26,137 nt of DNA. Source: JBCCEJ01 sp039030335 (GTDB taxonomy: Bacteria > Pseudomonadota > Gammaproteobacteria > HK1). The stretch lies in contig JBCCEJ010000082.1 in assembly GCA_039030335.1 (NCBI GenBank), forward strand, positions 1 through 26,137, written 5' to 3'. Positions 1 through 7,740 of this stretch are shown here, piece by piece. Numbering within the stretch: position 1 is the first letter of the stretch; each line of letters begins with the position of its first letter. A model generated the notes under the pieces. It was not told the origin of the DNA, did no database searches, and saw nothing but the letters and a program-made list of their open reading frames with translations. A program made the position numbers and the translations under genes.

Positions 1-80
1 CGGCGCCCAAATGTGCGTTTTCACACTGACAGCAAACGGCCAGGCATGGAGACTGATGCTCAACCGATAAGGAGCAGAAC

Positions 81-377
81 ATGGTCATGGCTGAACGAGA
101 GTACATGGAAGAGCGCATTGACACCTTGAAGCGGCTTGGCCCCGGTTCGCTGTACGACACGCGGAGCCGGGAGGAGATCAACGCCTGCGTGGATCGGCTT
201 CGCGAACTCATCGACCTCGGGGCCGAGCTGTTGGACATGATGTCATCCGCCAACGGCGACGCGGATATCGACCGTCTGCGCCGCTGGCTGCAGACCGACA
301 TCGACCGCCAGCGGATGCTGCTGGACGACTTCCGCGCCCAAGGTTTCTCCGGCGTGCCTGAGCCACTGCCCCACTGA
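81..377 (+). CDS. Small hypothetical helical protein (98 aa)
   Basis: I do not recognise this protein. It is 98 residues, strongly charged and probably all-helical, with many Arg, Asp, Glu and Leu residues in amphipathic spacing, and it has no signal peptide or membrane segment. The ATG at 81 has a good Shine-Dalgarno sequence (AAGGAG at 69-74, six-base spacing), which favours this start over the ATG two codons later. It stands alone: the genes to its right are on the opposite strand, and a weak hairpin with a T run follows at 442-467. It is called a gene from the ribosome binding site and plausible soluble composition; no function is inferred. Confidence 0.7.
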   Translation: MVMAEREYMEERIDTLKRLGPGSLYDTRSREEINACVDRLRELIDLGAELLDMMSSANGDADIDRLRRWLQTDIDRQRMLLDDFRAQGFSGVPEPLPH

Positions 378-441
378 GGCGCGGCCGCGTTAGCGACGCG
401 GTCACGCGCTTTCGTAAGTTTCCCTCGTCGTCAACAAATTC

Positions 442-467
442 GAGCCAGGGACGGCTCAATCTTTTTT
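442..467 (+). terminator. Weak intrinsic terminator candidate
   Basis: GAGCC (442-446) pairs with GGCTC (453-457) around a six-base loop, and a run of six T follows at 462-467. The stem is only five pairs and four bases separate it from the T run, so it would be weak. It lies 65 bases after the small gene ending at 377. Read on the minus strand, the same hairpin lies about 54 bases past the selW stop and is followed by a T-rich but interrupted stretch, so it might act in both directions. Confidence 0.35.
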
Positions 468-520
468 GACGCTCCGCAGGCTGTCTTGATGCCCTGCACG
501 CACCTGCCGAGGACGCGCGA

Positions 521-748
521 CTAAACCGCGGCCTGTCCGGCTCCAATGCTGGCAACTTCTTCGTCGGACGGAAAGCGGCCCAGCTTGCGTTTGGAGTAGA
601 CGAGCTCGCCATCGCGCACGATCTCGAAGACCCCGCCGCCGCCCTCGATCAGCTCGACGGTGGCTCCTGCCTGAGTCAACTGGTCTCTCACACGGAGAGC
701 GGTCGGCTCATAATTTCACATCGTGCAGTATTCGATACTTACCTTCAT
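521..748 (-). CDS. selW: SelW/Rdx-family selenoprotein with in-frame UGA (Sec)
   Basis: The frame from ATG 748 to TAG 521 encodes 75 residues interrupted only by a TGA at codon 11 (716-718). Read as selenocysteine (U), the N-terminus contains IEYCTMUNYEP, the CxxU redox motif of the SelW/Rdx thioredoxin-fold family. The rest matches the family: a GGGGVFEI strand, DGELVYSKRK and a GRFP segment near the C-terminus. The frame stays intact and family-like after the TGA, which argues against a true stop. A SECIS-like hairpin follows at 685-699. The ATG overlaps the stop of the upstream oxidase gene (ATGA, 745-748), and a GGAG-type ribosome binding site lies at 754-758, so translation is probably coupled. 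SelW proteins are thought to be thiol-redox proteins of the cytoplasm. Expression would need SelA, SelB, SelC and SelD elsewhere in the genome. The alternative is a Cys codon (TGC) mutated to TGA, or a sequencing error. Confidence 0.88.
685..699 (-). promoter_or_regulatory. Bacterial SECIS-like hairpin in selW
   Basis: On the minus strand CTCTC pairs perfectly with GAGAG around the five-base loop CGTGT. The hairpin begins 16 bases after the UGA, and the first loop G is 23 bases after it. Known bacterial SECIS elements lie inside the coding region just after the UGA, with a short upper stem and a G at the start of the apical loop, so both position and shape fit. The stem is short, and SelB recognition is inferred only. 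Confidence 0.65.
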
Positions 749-2169
749 GTGTGCTCCTGTTGATCCGGCTGGCGAGTCGCCTGGGTATCCATCGCCTCGC
801 CGGGATCCATCACGTCAACTACCGCAGCGCGGCTGCCAGTTGCGCGGCCGCGCTGGTCCAGCCGGTCACGCAGCCTGAGGTAGCTGGCTGTGGCCGGCAG
901 GAACCACCGGTGGCCAGGATACAACGTAACGAATCCCGGTGGATTGGCTTCGAATACGCTGTGTCCGCGCTCATCCTCAAGAATCTGCCATGCGGCCTTG
1001 CGCCCCAACCAGTTGGCCAACGCAATACCGACACCATTGAAGCCGCCCACATATCTGACTGCCCTGCGCTCGAACAGTCTCGGCAGCTGTTCACGGCTGA
1101 AACCCGTCAGACCTTGCCAGACATGAGTGACACGTGCTGGTTCAAGGTCTGGAAATATCTTCAGTAATTCCGTTCGAAGCGTGTTGACGACGCGATGCTG
1201 TCTCAACTCCGCCATCGATGAGAGCCCACCAAACAGCAGCGTGCGCCCGCCGTCAGCGATACGCAGCTGATGCCGCATCCGGCGCTTTTCCATCAATACC
1301 CGGCCGCGCGGCAACCAGTGCCGCAGCCGCTTTGGATCGGGTGTACGCAACGCGATCATGCCGCTCGGGATGCCGATGACGCGACGGCTCAGCCACGGGT
1401 CGGATCGGTCGGTGTAGCCGTTGGTAGCCACGAGCACCTCGCGCGCCGTGGTTCGCCCTCGCATCGTCTGCAGCTCATGCCGACCCTGCCGGCTCTGGCG
1501 GATACCCGTCACGGCTGTCTCCGTGTGCACGCGCGCGCCGGCATCCATCGCGAGTTTCAACAGCCCCGCGTGGAGCCTGGCAGGATCCAGCACTGCCACA
1601 TCCGGCCGGACCAGCGCGCCTATGTAGCGCGTGCTGCCGAGTTCTTCGGAAACCTGCGCGCCCAGCAAGGTACGCGCGTCCACGCCGAGCCTGGACTGAC
1701 AGAATTCAGCCTCGCGCGCCATCGCGTCGAGTTGCCGCGGCCATAGAGCGCCTTGCACCGACCCGCACACCTCGAAGCCGCAATCGATCCCTTCGTCCCG
1801 GATCATGACGGCCAGACTGTTCCATGCCTCCCTGGCCTCCGTGAACACCGCTCGAGCCACCTCGGTACCACGCTGCCGTGTCACCGTTGCGACGTCGGTC
1901 GCAAGACTTGCCGTGACGATGCCGGCGTTGCGGGTCGCAGCACCGTCGCCCGGACGCTCGCGTTCGAAGATCTGCACGCTGCGCCCAGCGCGTGCGAGCA
2001 CCAGTGCAGCGCTCAGACCGGTATAGCCCGCTCCGATCACCGCGACGTCGCATTCGGTCGGTACCGCGCGAATCGACAGGGACGGCGGGCGAGACTGGTC
2101 CCACCAATACGGTGCGTTGATCGGGTCGTGGCGCGTCGCCTGTGTGGTAGCGCGGGTGACTTTGGACAT
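745..2169 (-). CDS. FAD-dependent oxidoreductase, DAO family (PuuB/glycine-oxidase-like)
   Basis: From the ATG at 2169 the product is 474 residues, the usual length for DAO-fold enzymes. The dinucleotide-binding motif DVAVIGAGYTGLSAALVLA lies at residues 41-59, after an N-terminal YWWDQS segment, and GAATRNAGIV follows at about 77-85. This arrangement resembles gamma-glutamylputrescine oxidase and related FAD amine or amino-acid oxidases, which oxidise a C-N bond and pass electrons to oxygen or a quinone. The substrate cannot be told. An in-frame ATG at 2277 would add 36 Arg/Pro-rich residues unlike the family and would put the start next to a CpxR-box-like sequence, so 2169 is preferred, although its ribosome binding site is weak. 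The stop overlaps the selW start by four bases. The pairing suggests that the thiol protein protects, reduces or accepts equivalents from this enzyme, but that is inference. Confidence 0.88.
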   Translation of the reverse strand: MSKVTRATTQATRHDPINAPYWWDQSRPPSLSIRAVPTECDVAVIGAGYTGLSAALVLARAGRSVQIFERERPGDGAATRNAGIVTASLATDVATVTRQRGTEVARAVFTEAREAWNSLAVMIRDEGIDCGFEVCGSVQGALWPRQLDAMAREAEFCQSRLGVDARTLLGAQVSEELGSTRYIGALVRPDVAVLDPARLHAGLLKLAMDAGARVHTETAVTGIRQSRQGRHELQTMRGRTTAREVLVATNGYTDRSDPWLSRRVIGIPSGMIALRTPDPKRLRHWLPRGRVLMEKRRMRHQLRIADGGRTLLFGGLSSMAELRQHRVVNTLRTELLKIFPDLEPARVTHVWQGLTGFSREQLPRLFERRAVRYVGGFNGVGIALANWLGRKAAWQILEDERGHSVFEANPPGFVTLYPGHRWFLPATASYLRLRDRLDQRGRATGSRAAVVDVMDPGEAMDTQATRQPDQQEHT

Positions 2170-2281
2170 CGTGACCGTCGTCTGATCGGAGGGCTTAGCC
2201 GGGTGTCTCAAAGGACACTGGACCGGCGCGCGCGCCGGGCGCGCCAGTCTACACGCGAACACCGGATACGTTTGCACCGCG

Positions 2282-2296
2282 TTAACAAATCTTTAC
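2282..2296 (-). promoter_or_regulatory. CpxR-box-like site (GTAAA-N5-GTTAA)
   Basis: The minus strand reads GTAAAGATTTGTTAA, a nine-of-ten match to the enterobacterial CpxR consensus GTAAA-N5-GTAAA. It sits 113 bases upstream of the oxidase start at 2169 and about 148 bases upstream of the divergent CpxP-like gene. A CpxR-like regulator is encoded at 3780-4475. The site is AT-rich in an otherwise GC-rich region. Its direction favours the oxidase-selW operon, but it could serve both genes. No clear -35/-10 pair was found around it. Confidence 0.5.
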
Positions 2297-2443
2297 CACA
2301 CGGAAAGTAGCGGGAAACGTGCGCCGTTTAGCCTTTTGCTCCATTGGTCGCGGTGGTGAACGGACCCCGCTCACGCTCCCCCGGCGCCATGGGCTGACGC
2401 CACCGTGACCAACCTCGATGAACGACCAACGGAGTATTGAGCA

Positions 2444-3022
2444 ATGACAACCAACATTCCTGAAACCCCGAATCCCGCAGTTCGGGACCGTGCGCGCCCC
2501 GGGCGTACCCGCCGCTGGCTGAAAGTGGCCGCGCTTCTGGGTGTCGGGGCCGTCACTGGCAGTATCGCGACCGGTGCCTTCAACGCCTACGCTCACCGCG
2601 CAATGCACGGCATGTGGCATCACGGCGGCGAACGCTCGATTGAAGAAGTCCGCGAGCGGGCCAGCGAACGGGCCGCCTGGGTAGTCGACTGGGTTGACGC
2701 GACGGAAGCCCAGAAGGCCGACATCAAGTCGATCATGGCGGGCACCGTCGACCGACTCTATCCGCTGGTCGAGCGCCATCGCGGTAATCGCGATGATTTG
2801 ATGCAGCTGCTGTCGCGCCCGGACCTGGATGAAGAGGCGCTGGAGGCGTTGCGCCAGTCGGAGCTGCGGCTGATCGATGAGGGCAGCGCGGCGCTGACGT
2901 CCGCGCTCGCCGAAGCGGTGAATGTGCTGACACCGGAGCAGCGCCAGGAATTGCTTAGCAAGGCACGCCGGTTCCGCGGCCACGGCAACGAATCCGGCCG
3001 TAGCAACGGCGGCGATAACTGA
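2444..3022 (+). CDS. Spy/CpxP-like periplasmic protein
   Basis: This 192-residue protein has a basic N-terminus, then a hydrophobic segment at about residues 26-49 that would act as a signal anchor or signal peptide. A His-rich stretch follows (HRAMHGMWHHGG), then a long helical domain ending in an LTPEQRQELL motif near residue 165. The LTxxQ-type motif and all-helical form are typical of Spy/CpxP/periplasmic metal-sensor proteins, which buffer envelope stress and restrain the CpxA sensor. A CpxR/CpxA-like pair lies downstream on the same strand, which supports this role. GGAG lies nine bases before the ATG. The His-rich stretch might bind metal. The family match rests on motif and context and is moderate; the location next to a two-component system is the stronger argument. 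Confidence 0.72.
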   Translation: MTTNIPETPNPAVRDRARPGRTRRWLKVAALLGVGAVTGSIATGAFNAYAHRAMHGMWHHGGERSIEEVRERASERAAWVVDWVDATEAQKADIKSIMAGTVDRLYPLVERHRGNRDDLMQLLSRPDLDEEALEALRQSELRLIDEGSAALTSALAEAVNVLTPEQRQELLSKARRFRGHGNESGRSNGGDN

Positions 3023-3091
3023 GTTTGCGGGTCGGCGTCCGTGGCGGCGCCGGCCCCTCTCCGTCTTTCGGTGCCAGGGAGATCATTCGAG

Positions 3092-3715
3092 ATGCTGGCT
3101 TCAATAGTGAGGCGCGTACCGCGCGCGCTGTCCGGGATGTCAACCCTGCGTCGTGCCAGGAGACGTGCGACGGAGTTCGACTCGGTATTGGCCGGCGTCG
3201 ATCGCAGCGGGCTTCGCGATGCGTTGGAACTTGGGTGCGATCGCGGCTCACTCGCCGCGTATCTCTGCGCCGAATATCAACTGCGCGTCACGGGGATGGA
3301 TTCGGACGTGAAAGCCGTAGAGCAGGCGGCGGCCATGTTCGCGCGCGTGCCGGATCTTCAGTTCGAGACTCTCTGCGCCGATCGTCTGAGCGCCTCCGCG
3401 CAGAGTTTCGACCTCGTGATTTGGCATGCATCGGCCGCTACCCGTGTTCTCGGCCCCGCGCTTATTGACGAACTGTCGCGCGTCGTGCGGCCAGGCGGTC
3501 TGGTCGTGCTCGAACACACGAGCGTACACCCGTGGCTCAGTTGGGTTCGGCGAGATGGCTTTGCCGCGCTGACGCCCGACCGCCTGCGCACACAGTTCGC
3601 AGACCATGGCTTGTTCCAGATGAGCTATCCGCGCCGCGGGGTTGGGCTGTGGCAGCGGCACGTACTCGTATTGCAGAAGATGGCCCACTGGATGCAGCCC
3701 GCCACGCTCGCTTGA
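3092..3715 (+). CDS. Class I SAM-dependent methyltransferase
   Basis: The protein is 207 residues from the ATG at 3092. A GTG at 3041 would add 17 residues, but AGGGAG upstream of 3092 and the loss of a Pro-rich leader favour the shorter form. Motif I of the Rossmann methyltransferase fold is ALELGCDRGSLA (residues 44-55). The acidic residue ending strand 2 is in GMDSD, and a later VVRPGGLVVLEH segment is the usual post-motif region. It belongs to the Methyltransf_11/25 type, and the substrate is unknown. It lies between the CpxP-like gene and the response regulator, with gaps of 69 and 64 bases on the same strand, so it may be co-transcribed with the stress system. A small-molecule, lipid or cell-envelope substrate would fit, but this is only inferred. 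Confidence 0.85.
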   Translation: MLASIVRRVPRALSGMSTLRRARRRATEFDSVLAGVDRSGLRDALELGCDRGSLAAYLCAEYQLRVTGMDSDVKAVEQAAAMFARVPDLQFETLCADRLSASAQSFDLVIWHASAATRVLGPALIDELSRVVRPGGLVVLEHTSVHPWLSWVRRDGFAALTPDRLRTQFADHGLFQMSYPRRGVGLWQRHVLVLQKMAHWMQPATLA

Positions 3716-3779
3716 GCGGGCCGCTTCGCCAGCGCCTTCAGTAGAATGCCGAATTCAGCATCACCGGCAGGACACGGTT

Positions 3780-4475
3780 GTGAGTACCACCGTATTGATG
3801 ATCGACGACGATGAGAATCTGACGGCCATGCTGGCAGACTACCTCACACCGATGGATGTGATGCTCGACGCTGAACATACCGTCGCCGAGGGCCTTGCAC
3901 GCCTGCGCCAGGGCAGTTTCGAGGTCCTGATCCTGGACGTGATGCTGCCCGACGGGGACGGCTTCGACGTCTGTCGCGCCGTTCGCGCGGAGTCAACCAT
4001 CCCGATTCTGATGCTAACCGCGCGCGGCGACGAAATGGACCGCATCGTGGGCCTTGAGCTGGGGGCGGATGACTATCTGCCGAAGCCATTCAATCCCCGC
4101 GAATTGCTCGCGCGATTGCGCGCCATCGCCAGACGGGGCGCGGCGGGTGAGCCGACCGCGTCGACGCTCCTGCGGTTCGGACGACTCGAAATCGACCCCG
4201 AGCAGCGGCAGGTCAGCATTGCTGGCGAAGTGCGTCCGCTAACCGGTCATCAATTTGACCTGTTGCTGGCACTCGCCCGAAATGCTGGCCGGGTCATGTC
4301 GCGCGATGCCCTGATGAATCATGTGCGCGGCCATCAACTCGAAGCCTTCGACCGCAGCATAGATGTGCATATTTCGCGAATCCGCGCCGCTATCGAAGAT
4401 GATGCAAAGGCACCCCGGCGCGTTCTGACGCTGAGGGGAGCGGGTTATCTGTTCCCCCGCAACCAGGATGACTGA
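3780..4475 (+). CDS. cpxR: OmpR-family response regulator, CpxR-like
   Basis: The protein is 231 residues from the GTG at 3780, which has AGGA seven bases upstream. The receiver domain (1-118) shows the acidic cluster DDD at 9-11, phospho-acceptor Asp53 in ILDVMLPD, Thr80 and Lys102 in LPKPF. The C-terminal winged helix (about 130-227) contains LTGHQFDLL, AFDRSIDVHISRIR and TLRGAGYLF. The FDRSIDVHIS stretch is close to CpxR (FDRAIDMHIS). It would activate envelope-stress genes after phosphorylation by the kinase encoded 112 bases downstream. A reading frame open to 3642 upstream overlaps the methyltransferase and is not protein-like. The CpxR name is by similarity and context; RstA or another OmpR-family member is possible. 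Confidence 0.9.
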   Translation: MSTTVLMIDDDENLTAMLADYLTPMDVMLDAEHTVAEGLARLRQGSFEVLILDVMLPDGDGFDVCRAVRAESTIPILMLTARGDEMDRIVGLELGADDYLPKPFNPRELLARLRAIARRGAAGEPTASTLLRFGRLEIDPEQRQVSIAGEVRPLTGHQFDLLLALARNAGRVMSRDALMNHVRGHQLEAFDRSIDVHISRIRAAIEDDAKAPRRVLTLRGAGYLFPRNQDD

Positions 4476-4587
4476 ATCGAGACGGCCGCGCGTGTGACCG
4501 TCCGACGAAACCCGTATCCACACCTCCGAACCCAGTCAGCATGTCATCTGAAACCGAAGTTCAATTGCCTCTTGGAGCGCCAGTAGT

Positions 4588-5868
4588 GTGATTCGTCAGT
4601 TCTTTCGCGGTCGCCTCTATCTGCACATATACATCGCGATCCTGGGCGTGATCCTGATGTTCGCTTTGTTGACAGCCGCGACGTTCTGGGCCCTGGATGA
4701 TGATCTGGAAGATGAGCACAAGGCGCGAGCGATCTCGGCGATCGTAACCGCGCTGCTGCCTCCGGCAGATGCGCCCAGGGCCGAGCTGGAAGGCGCGCTC
4801 GCACACTGGCGCACAGAGCTCAAGGCTGATTTCACCGTCACCAACGCCAAAGGTGATGTGCTGGCAGTCGCCGGCGATCCGATCATGCGCCGGAGCCGTG
4901 ACGAAGACGAGCTGGCGTGGTTCAGGATCCGTCGCGGAAAGTTGACGGCCGGCGTGCAGCTCGCCGACGGGCGCTGGGCCATGTTGGGGCACGACCATTC
5001 CCGGCGTCCTCACTGGTTGCTGGCTCTGTTGATGCTGGTGCTGGTAGCGGGGCTTGGCGCCTACCCGGTCGCCCGCCGGGTCACGCGCCGACTGGAACGT
5101 CTGCGCGTGAGCGTGGACGAACTTGGGCAAGGCGACCTCACGGCCCGCGTCGAGATTCAGGGCTGTGACGAAGTGGCCCAGCTCGCGCAGTCATTCAACG
5201 ATGCCGCGGCGCGAATCGAAGGCCTGGTGATGTCGCAGAACTCGATGCTCGCTGGGGCCTCGCACGAACTGCGCTCGCCGCTGACCCGCATTCGGATGGC
5301 GTTGGAGCTTCTGGCCGGCGAGGATCGTGTGTCGCTTCGCGAGCAGGTCACGCGCGATATCCAGGAGCTGGATGAGCTGATCGAGGAGCTACTGGCCGCG
5401 AGCCGTTTCCAGGTGTCTATGCCGGAGATATCCGACCTCACTCCGGTCGACCTGTTGGTTCTGGCGGCAGAGGAATGCGCCCGCGTAGGCGCCGACGTCG
5501 GCGGCAGCAGCGTTGAATACCGCGGAGAGACCCGGTGGCTGCGGCGGCTCGTACGTAATCTGCTCGAAAACGCGCGCCGTCACAGCGGCGGCGAGAACAT
5601 TGCGCTGACCGTCGAATCGACGGCAACCGGTGCCGTGATCGTGGTAGAGGACGACGGCGACGGCGTCCCGGAACACTTGCGCGAGCGGATCTTCGAACCT
5701 TTCTACCGCCCGGACGGCATGCGCGAGGGCCGGGACCGGGGCGTCGGGCTCGGCCTGGCGCTCGTTCGGCAGATAGCCGAACGCCACGCGGGCAGCGTCG
5801 TCTGTGAGAGGCGAGAAGAGGGCGGCACCCGGTTCGTGGTCAACCTGGGCCAGCTTGCCGATCGCTGA
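4588..5868 (+). CDS. cpxA: Sensor histidine kinase, CpxA-like
   Basis: The protein has 426 residues. It begins at GTG 4588, with TTGGAG about ten bases before it. Topology: TM1 at about 14-36, a periplasmic sensor region of about 105 residues, TM2 at about 143-162, then a HAMP linker to about 215. The HisKA H-box ASHELRSPLTRIR carries the phosphorylated His226. The catalytic ATPase domain follows with the N-box LLENARRH (Asn328), G1 VEDDGDGVP, the F-box FEPFYR and G2 GVGLGLAL. All motifs are intact, so it should be active. The periplasmic region is short and has no recognised PAS or Cache fold. It pairs with the regulator just upstream. The CpxA call rests on H-box context, the partner and the CpxP-like gene. 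Confidence 0.9.
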   Translation: MIRQFFRGRLYLHIYIAILGVILMFALLTAATFWALDDDLEDEHKARAISAIVTALLPPADAPRAELEGALAHWRTELKADFTVTNAKGDVLAVAGDPIMRRSRDEDELAWFRIRRGKLTAGVQLADGRWAMLGHDHSRRPHWLLALLMLVLVAGLGAYPVARRVTRRLERLRVSVDELGQGDLTARVEIQGCDEVAQLAQSFNDAAARIEGLVMSQNSMLAGASHELRSPLTRIRMALELLAGEDRVSLREQVTRDIQELDELIEELLAASRFQVSMPEISDLTPVDLLVLAAEECARVGADVGGSSVEYRGETRWLRRLVRNLLENARRHSGGENIALTVESTATGAVIVVEDDGDGVPEHLRERIFEPFYRPDGMREGRDRGVGLGLALVRQIAERHAGSVVCERREEGGTRFVVNLGQLADR

Positions 5869-5912
5869 GCGCTGGCGGTGACCTCGTCAGACTCGCGTGT
5901 GATGCGGCACGC

Positions 5913-6479
5913 TTACCACATCAGATCGTCTGGCACCTGAAACTCGGCGTATTCGTCGTCGACGTCGGTCAGATTAATGTCCTGATCCTGGGCGCCCATC
6001 GAGATGAAATACGGCGGGATCAGCTCGTGAATTTGCTGCGCTACGGGCGTCGGTATCACGTAGTGGCGACCCTTCATGGCTGCGACCGCCAGTTCGTCCG
6101 CCGACAGTCGGCGCTGCTGATCTTCAGTAACGTAGATGCGCTTGACGCGCGAGCCTTTGACGAAATGGAACGGTACTTGCGCCTCTTCGCCACGCGGCTC
6201 GTGGTTATCCGTGATCAGCTGATGCACGCGTTGACGCAAGGCGCGCTCTTCCGGCGAGAGCTCGACCTGTGCCCCGCGTTTCTTGCCTGTCGGCGCACTT
6301 TGACGAGCATCAGGGCGAGGTGCTTTACGCGGTTTCCCGCGACCCTTCCTGGCTTTTGCGCCACCCTTGCCGGCGGGTTTTCCGCCTGGGCCGGACTTCG
6401 CTTTTGACTTGGGTTTGGGGATCTGCGACTCGTTGGCGATGCCGAGCGCCAACAGCTGTTCTTGCAGGGAACGGGCCAT
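5913..6479 (-). CDS. DUF2058 (YaiL-type) protein
   Basis: This 188-residue protein starts with ARSLQEQLLALGI and has a Lys/Arg/Gly-rich, low-complexity N-terminal third (about 20-70). A conserved C-terminal domain follows (ELSPEERALRQRVHQLI, then a YVTEDQQRRL stretch and a GRHYVIP segment). This is the DUF2058 pattern of gammaproteobacterial YaiL proteins; its role is not established, though the basic N-terminus suggests nucleic-acid contact. AAAGG lies six bases before the ATG. It converges with the sensor kinase gene, leaving a 44-base gap without a clear terminator. It is one of the better taxonomic hints in the window. Confidence 0.88.
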   Translation of the reverse strand: MARSLQEQLLALGIANESQIPKPKSKAKSGPGGKPAGKGGAKARKGRGKPRKAPRPDARQSAPTGKKRGAQVELSPEERALRQRVHQLITDNHEPRGEEAQVPFHFVKGSRVKRIYVTEDQQRRLSADELAVAAMKGRHYVIPTPVAQQIHELIPPYFISMGAQDQDINLTDVDDEYAEFQVPDDLMW

Positions 6480-6621
6480 ACGTAGCCTTTGTGGGAGCGG
6501 TGCAGTGCGGGATCACCCGACATTTTGGGGGGAATTTACCGCTACGCAAGTCCGGATGATACGAAAGCGAACTGCGGCGTTGTCTTCGATCGACCCCTGA
6601 CGGTGCTTCGCGAGGGCGGCG

Positions 6622-6653
6622 AACCGGGCGCCGGCGCGCCGCCGCGGCCCGTT
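6622..6653 (-). terminator. GC-rich stem after korB, doubtful terminator
   Basis: AACCGGGC (6622-6629) can pair with GCCCGTT (6647-6653) with one bulged base, around a very GC-rich loop. It lies just past the korB stop. No T run follows on the minus strand, so intrinsic termination is doubtful; it could be a transcript-end stem or a Rho-related structure. The rest of the 205-base gap between korB and the DUF2058 gene shows nothing else clear. Confidence 0.2.
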
Positions 6654-6684
6654 GGTGGCACGTTATCCGTCGATCGCGCAGACC

Positions 6685-7740
6685 TCAGGCGAAGCCTGCC
6701 ATCAACCTCTCGAGTGCGTCCGAGCCCGGGCAGAGCTCTGCAAACGGGACGTCGACCAACGGCTTGGGGCAGGTCTCGTTGCTGGCGTGCATGTCGTCGG
6801 CGTCACGATCGATATAGACGAGCCCGGTCAGGATTTCTCCGCGCGCCTGGTGTTCGACGATGGCCTGAAAAGCGGCGCCGCGGTCCGTCGGGTCGTAGCC
6901 AGAATCGGTCTGTCGCAGCAGGATCTGACTGCCGTCGTGAAGCTTCACTGGCGTCGTGCCCTCGGGTGCCAGTTCCACCTCGATTGCTTCGGCCGGCGGC
7001 ACGAAGTCGGTTGGGAACAGCTCGCGGCTGGCGTCGCGCGTGTGTGCGTAGCTCTTGGTGGAACCGACGTGATCGTTGAACGTAACGCAAGGCGAGATCA
7101 CATCTATCAACGCGAAGCCACGGTGTTCCAATCCGGCTTTGATAAGTGGAATCAACTGGTGTTTGTCACCCGAGAAGCTGCGCGCGACAAAAGTGCCACC
7201 CGCACTCAGCGCCATCTGCAGAGGGTCGAGCGGCTGTTGCAGATTCGGCGCGCCGCCTTTGGCCGTGGACCCGATGTCCGCCGACGCGGAGAACTGGCCC
7301 TTGGTCAATCCGTAGACCCCGTTATTTTCGAGTATGTAGACCATGTTCAGATTGCGTCGCATCGCATGCACGAAGTGCGCGAGCCCGATCGACAACGAAT
7401 CGCCATCGCCGGAGACGCCCAACACGTGCAGCTCACGATTGGCGGCGGCGACGCCGGTCGCGACGGCCGGCATGCGCCCATGTACGGCGTTCATTCCATG
7501 TGACGTGCGTAGAAAATACGCCGGCGTCTTGGAAGAGCAACCGATACCGGACATCTTCGCGGCGCGATGCGGAGGAATCGACAGCTCGAAGAAAGTCTGT
7601 GCGATCGCAGAGCTCACCGAGTCATGCCCGCAACCTGCGCAAAGTGTGGACATGCCGCCCTCGTAGTCACGCATTGTCAGGCCGAGCGCGTTGGTGGGCA
7701 TCTCGACGCGCACGACATGCGGCTTGGTTATGAAGCTCAC
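6685..7740 (-). CDS. korB: 2-oxoglutarate:ferredoxin oxidoreductase beta subunit
   Basis: This is the 351-residue beta subunit of a 2-oxoacid:acceptor oxidoreductase. Thiamine diphosphate is bound by GDGDSLSIG (111-119) with NNGVYGLTKGQ (139-149). Four cysteines that would hold one 4Fe-4S cluster are present: C34 and C37 (CAGCGH), C68 (GIGCSS) and C218 (SPCVTFND). It has no ferredoxin domain of its own. With KorA it decarboxylates 2-oxoglutarate to succinyl-CoA and reduces ferredoxin, or runs in reverse. GTG at 7740 overlaps the korA stop by four bases (GTGA), so it is translationally coupled and is the last gene of the korCAB operon. A GC-rich inverted repeat follows at 6622-6653 but lacks a T run. 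Specificity for 2-oxoglutarate is inferred from overall type. Confidence 0.92.
   Translation of the reverse strand: MSFITKPHVVRVEMPTNALGLTMRDYEGGMSTLCAGCGHDSVSSAIAQTFFELSIPPHRAAKMSGIGCSSKTPAYFLRTSHGMNAVHGRMPAVATGVAAANRELHVLGVSGDGDSLSIGLAHFVHAMRRNLNMVYILENNGVYGLTKGQFSASADIGSTAKGGAPNLQQPLDPLQMALSAGGTFVARSFSGDKHQLIPLIKAGLEHRGFALIDVISPCVTFNDHVGSTKSYAHTRDASRELFPTDFVPPAEAIEVELAPEGTTPVKLHDGSQILLRQTDSGYDPTDRGAAFQAIVEHQARGEILTGLVYIDRDADDMHASNETCPKPLVDVPFAELCPGSDALERLMAGFA

Noticed and set aside
385..401. Hairpin CCGCGT/ACGCGG after the first gene
   Set aside because: Good stem but no T run on either strand, so no support for termination; kept only the T-run hairpin at 442-467.
208..612. Minus-strand open frame across the 377-520 interval and into selW
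   Set aside because: It is Arg/Ser/Pro-rich, crosses the unknown gene and selW in another frame, and has no family pattern; a GC-rich shadow.
2170..2277. Longer start for the FAD oxidoreductase at 2277
   Set aside because: Adds 36 basic, Pro-rich residues not typical of the family and would leave the CpxR-like box in the leader next to the start codon.
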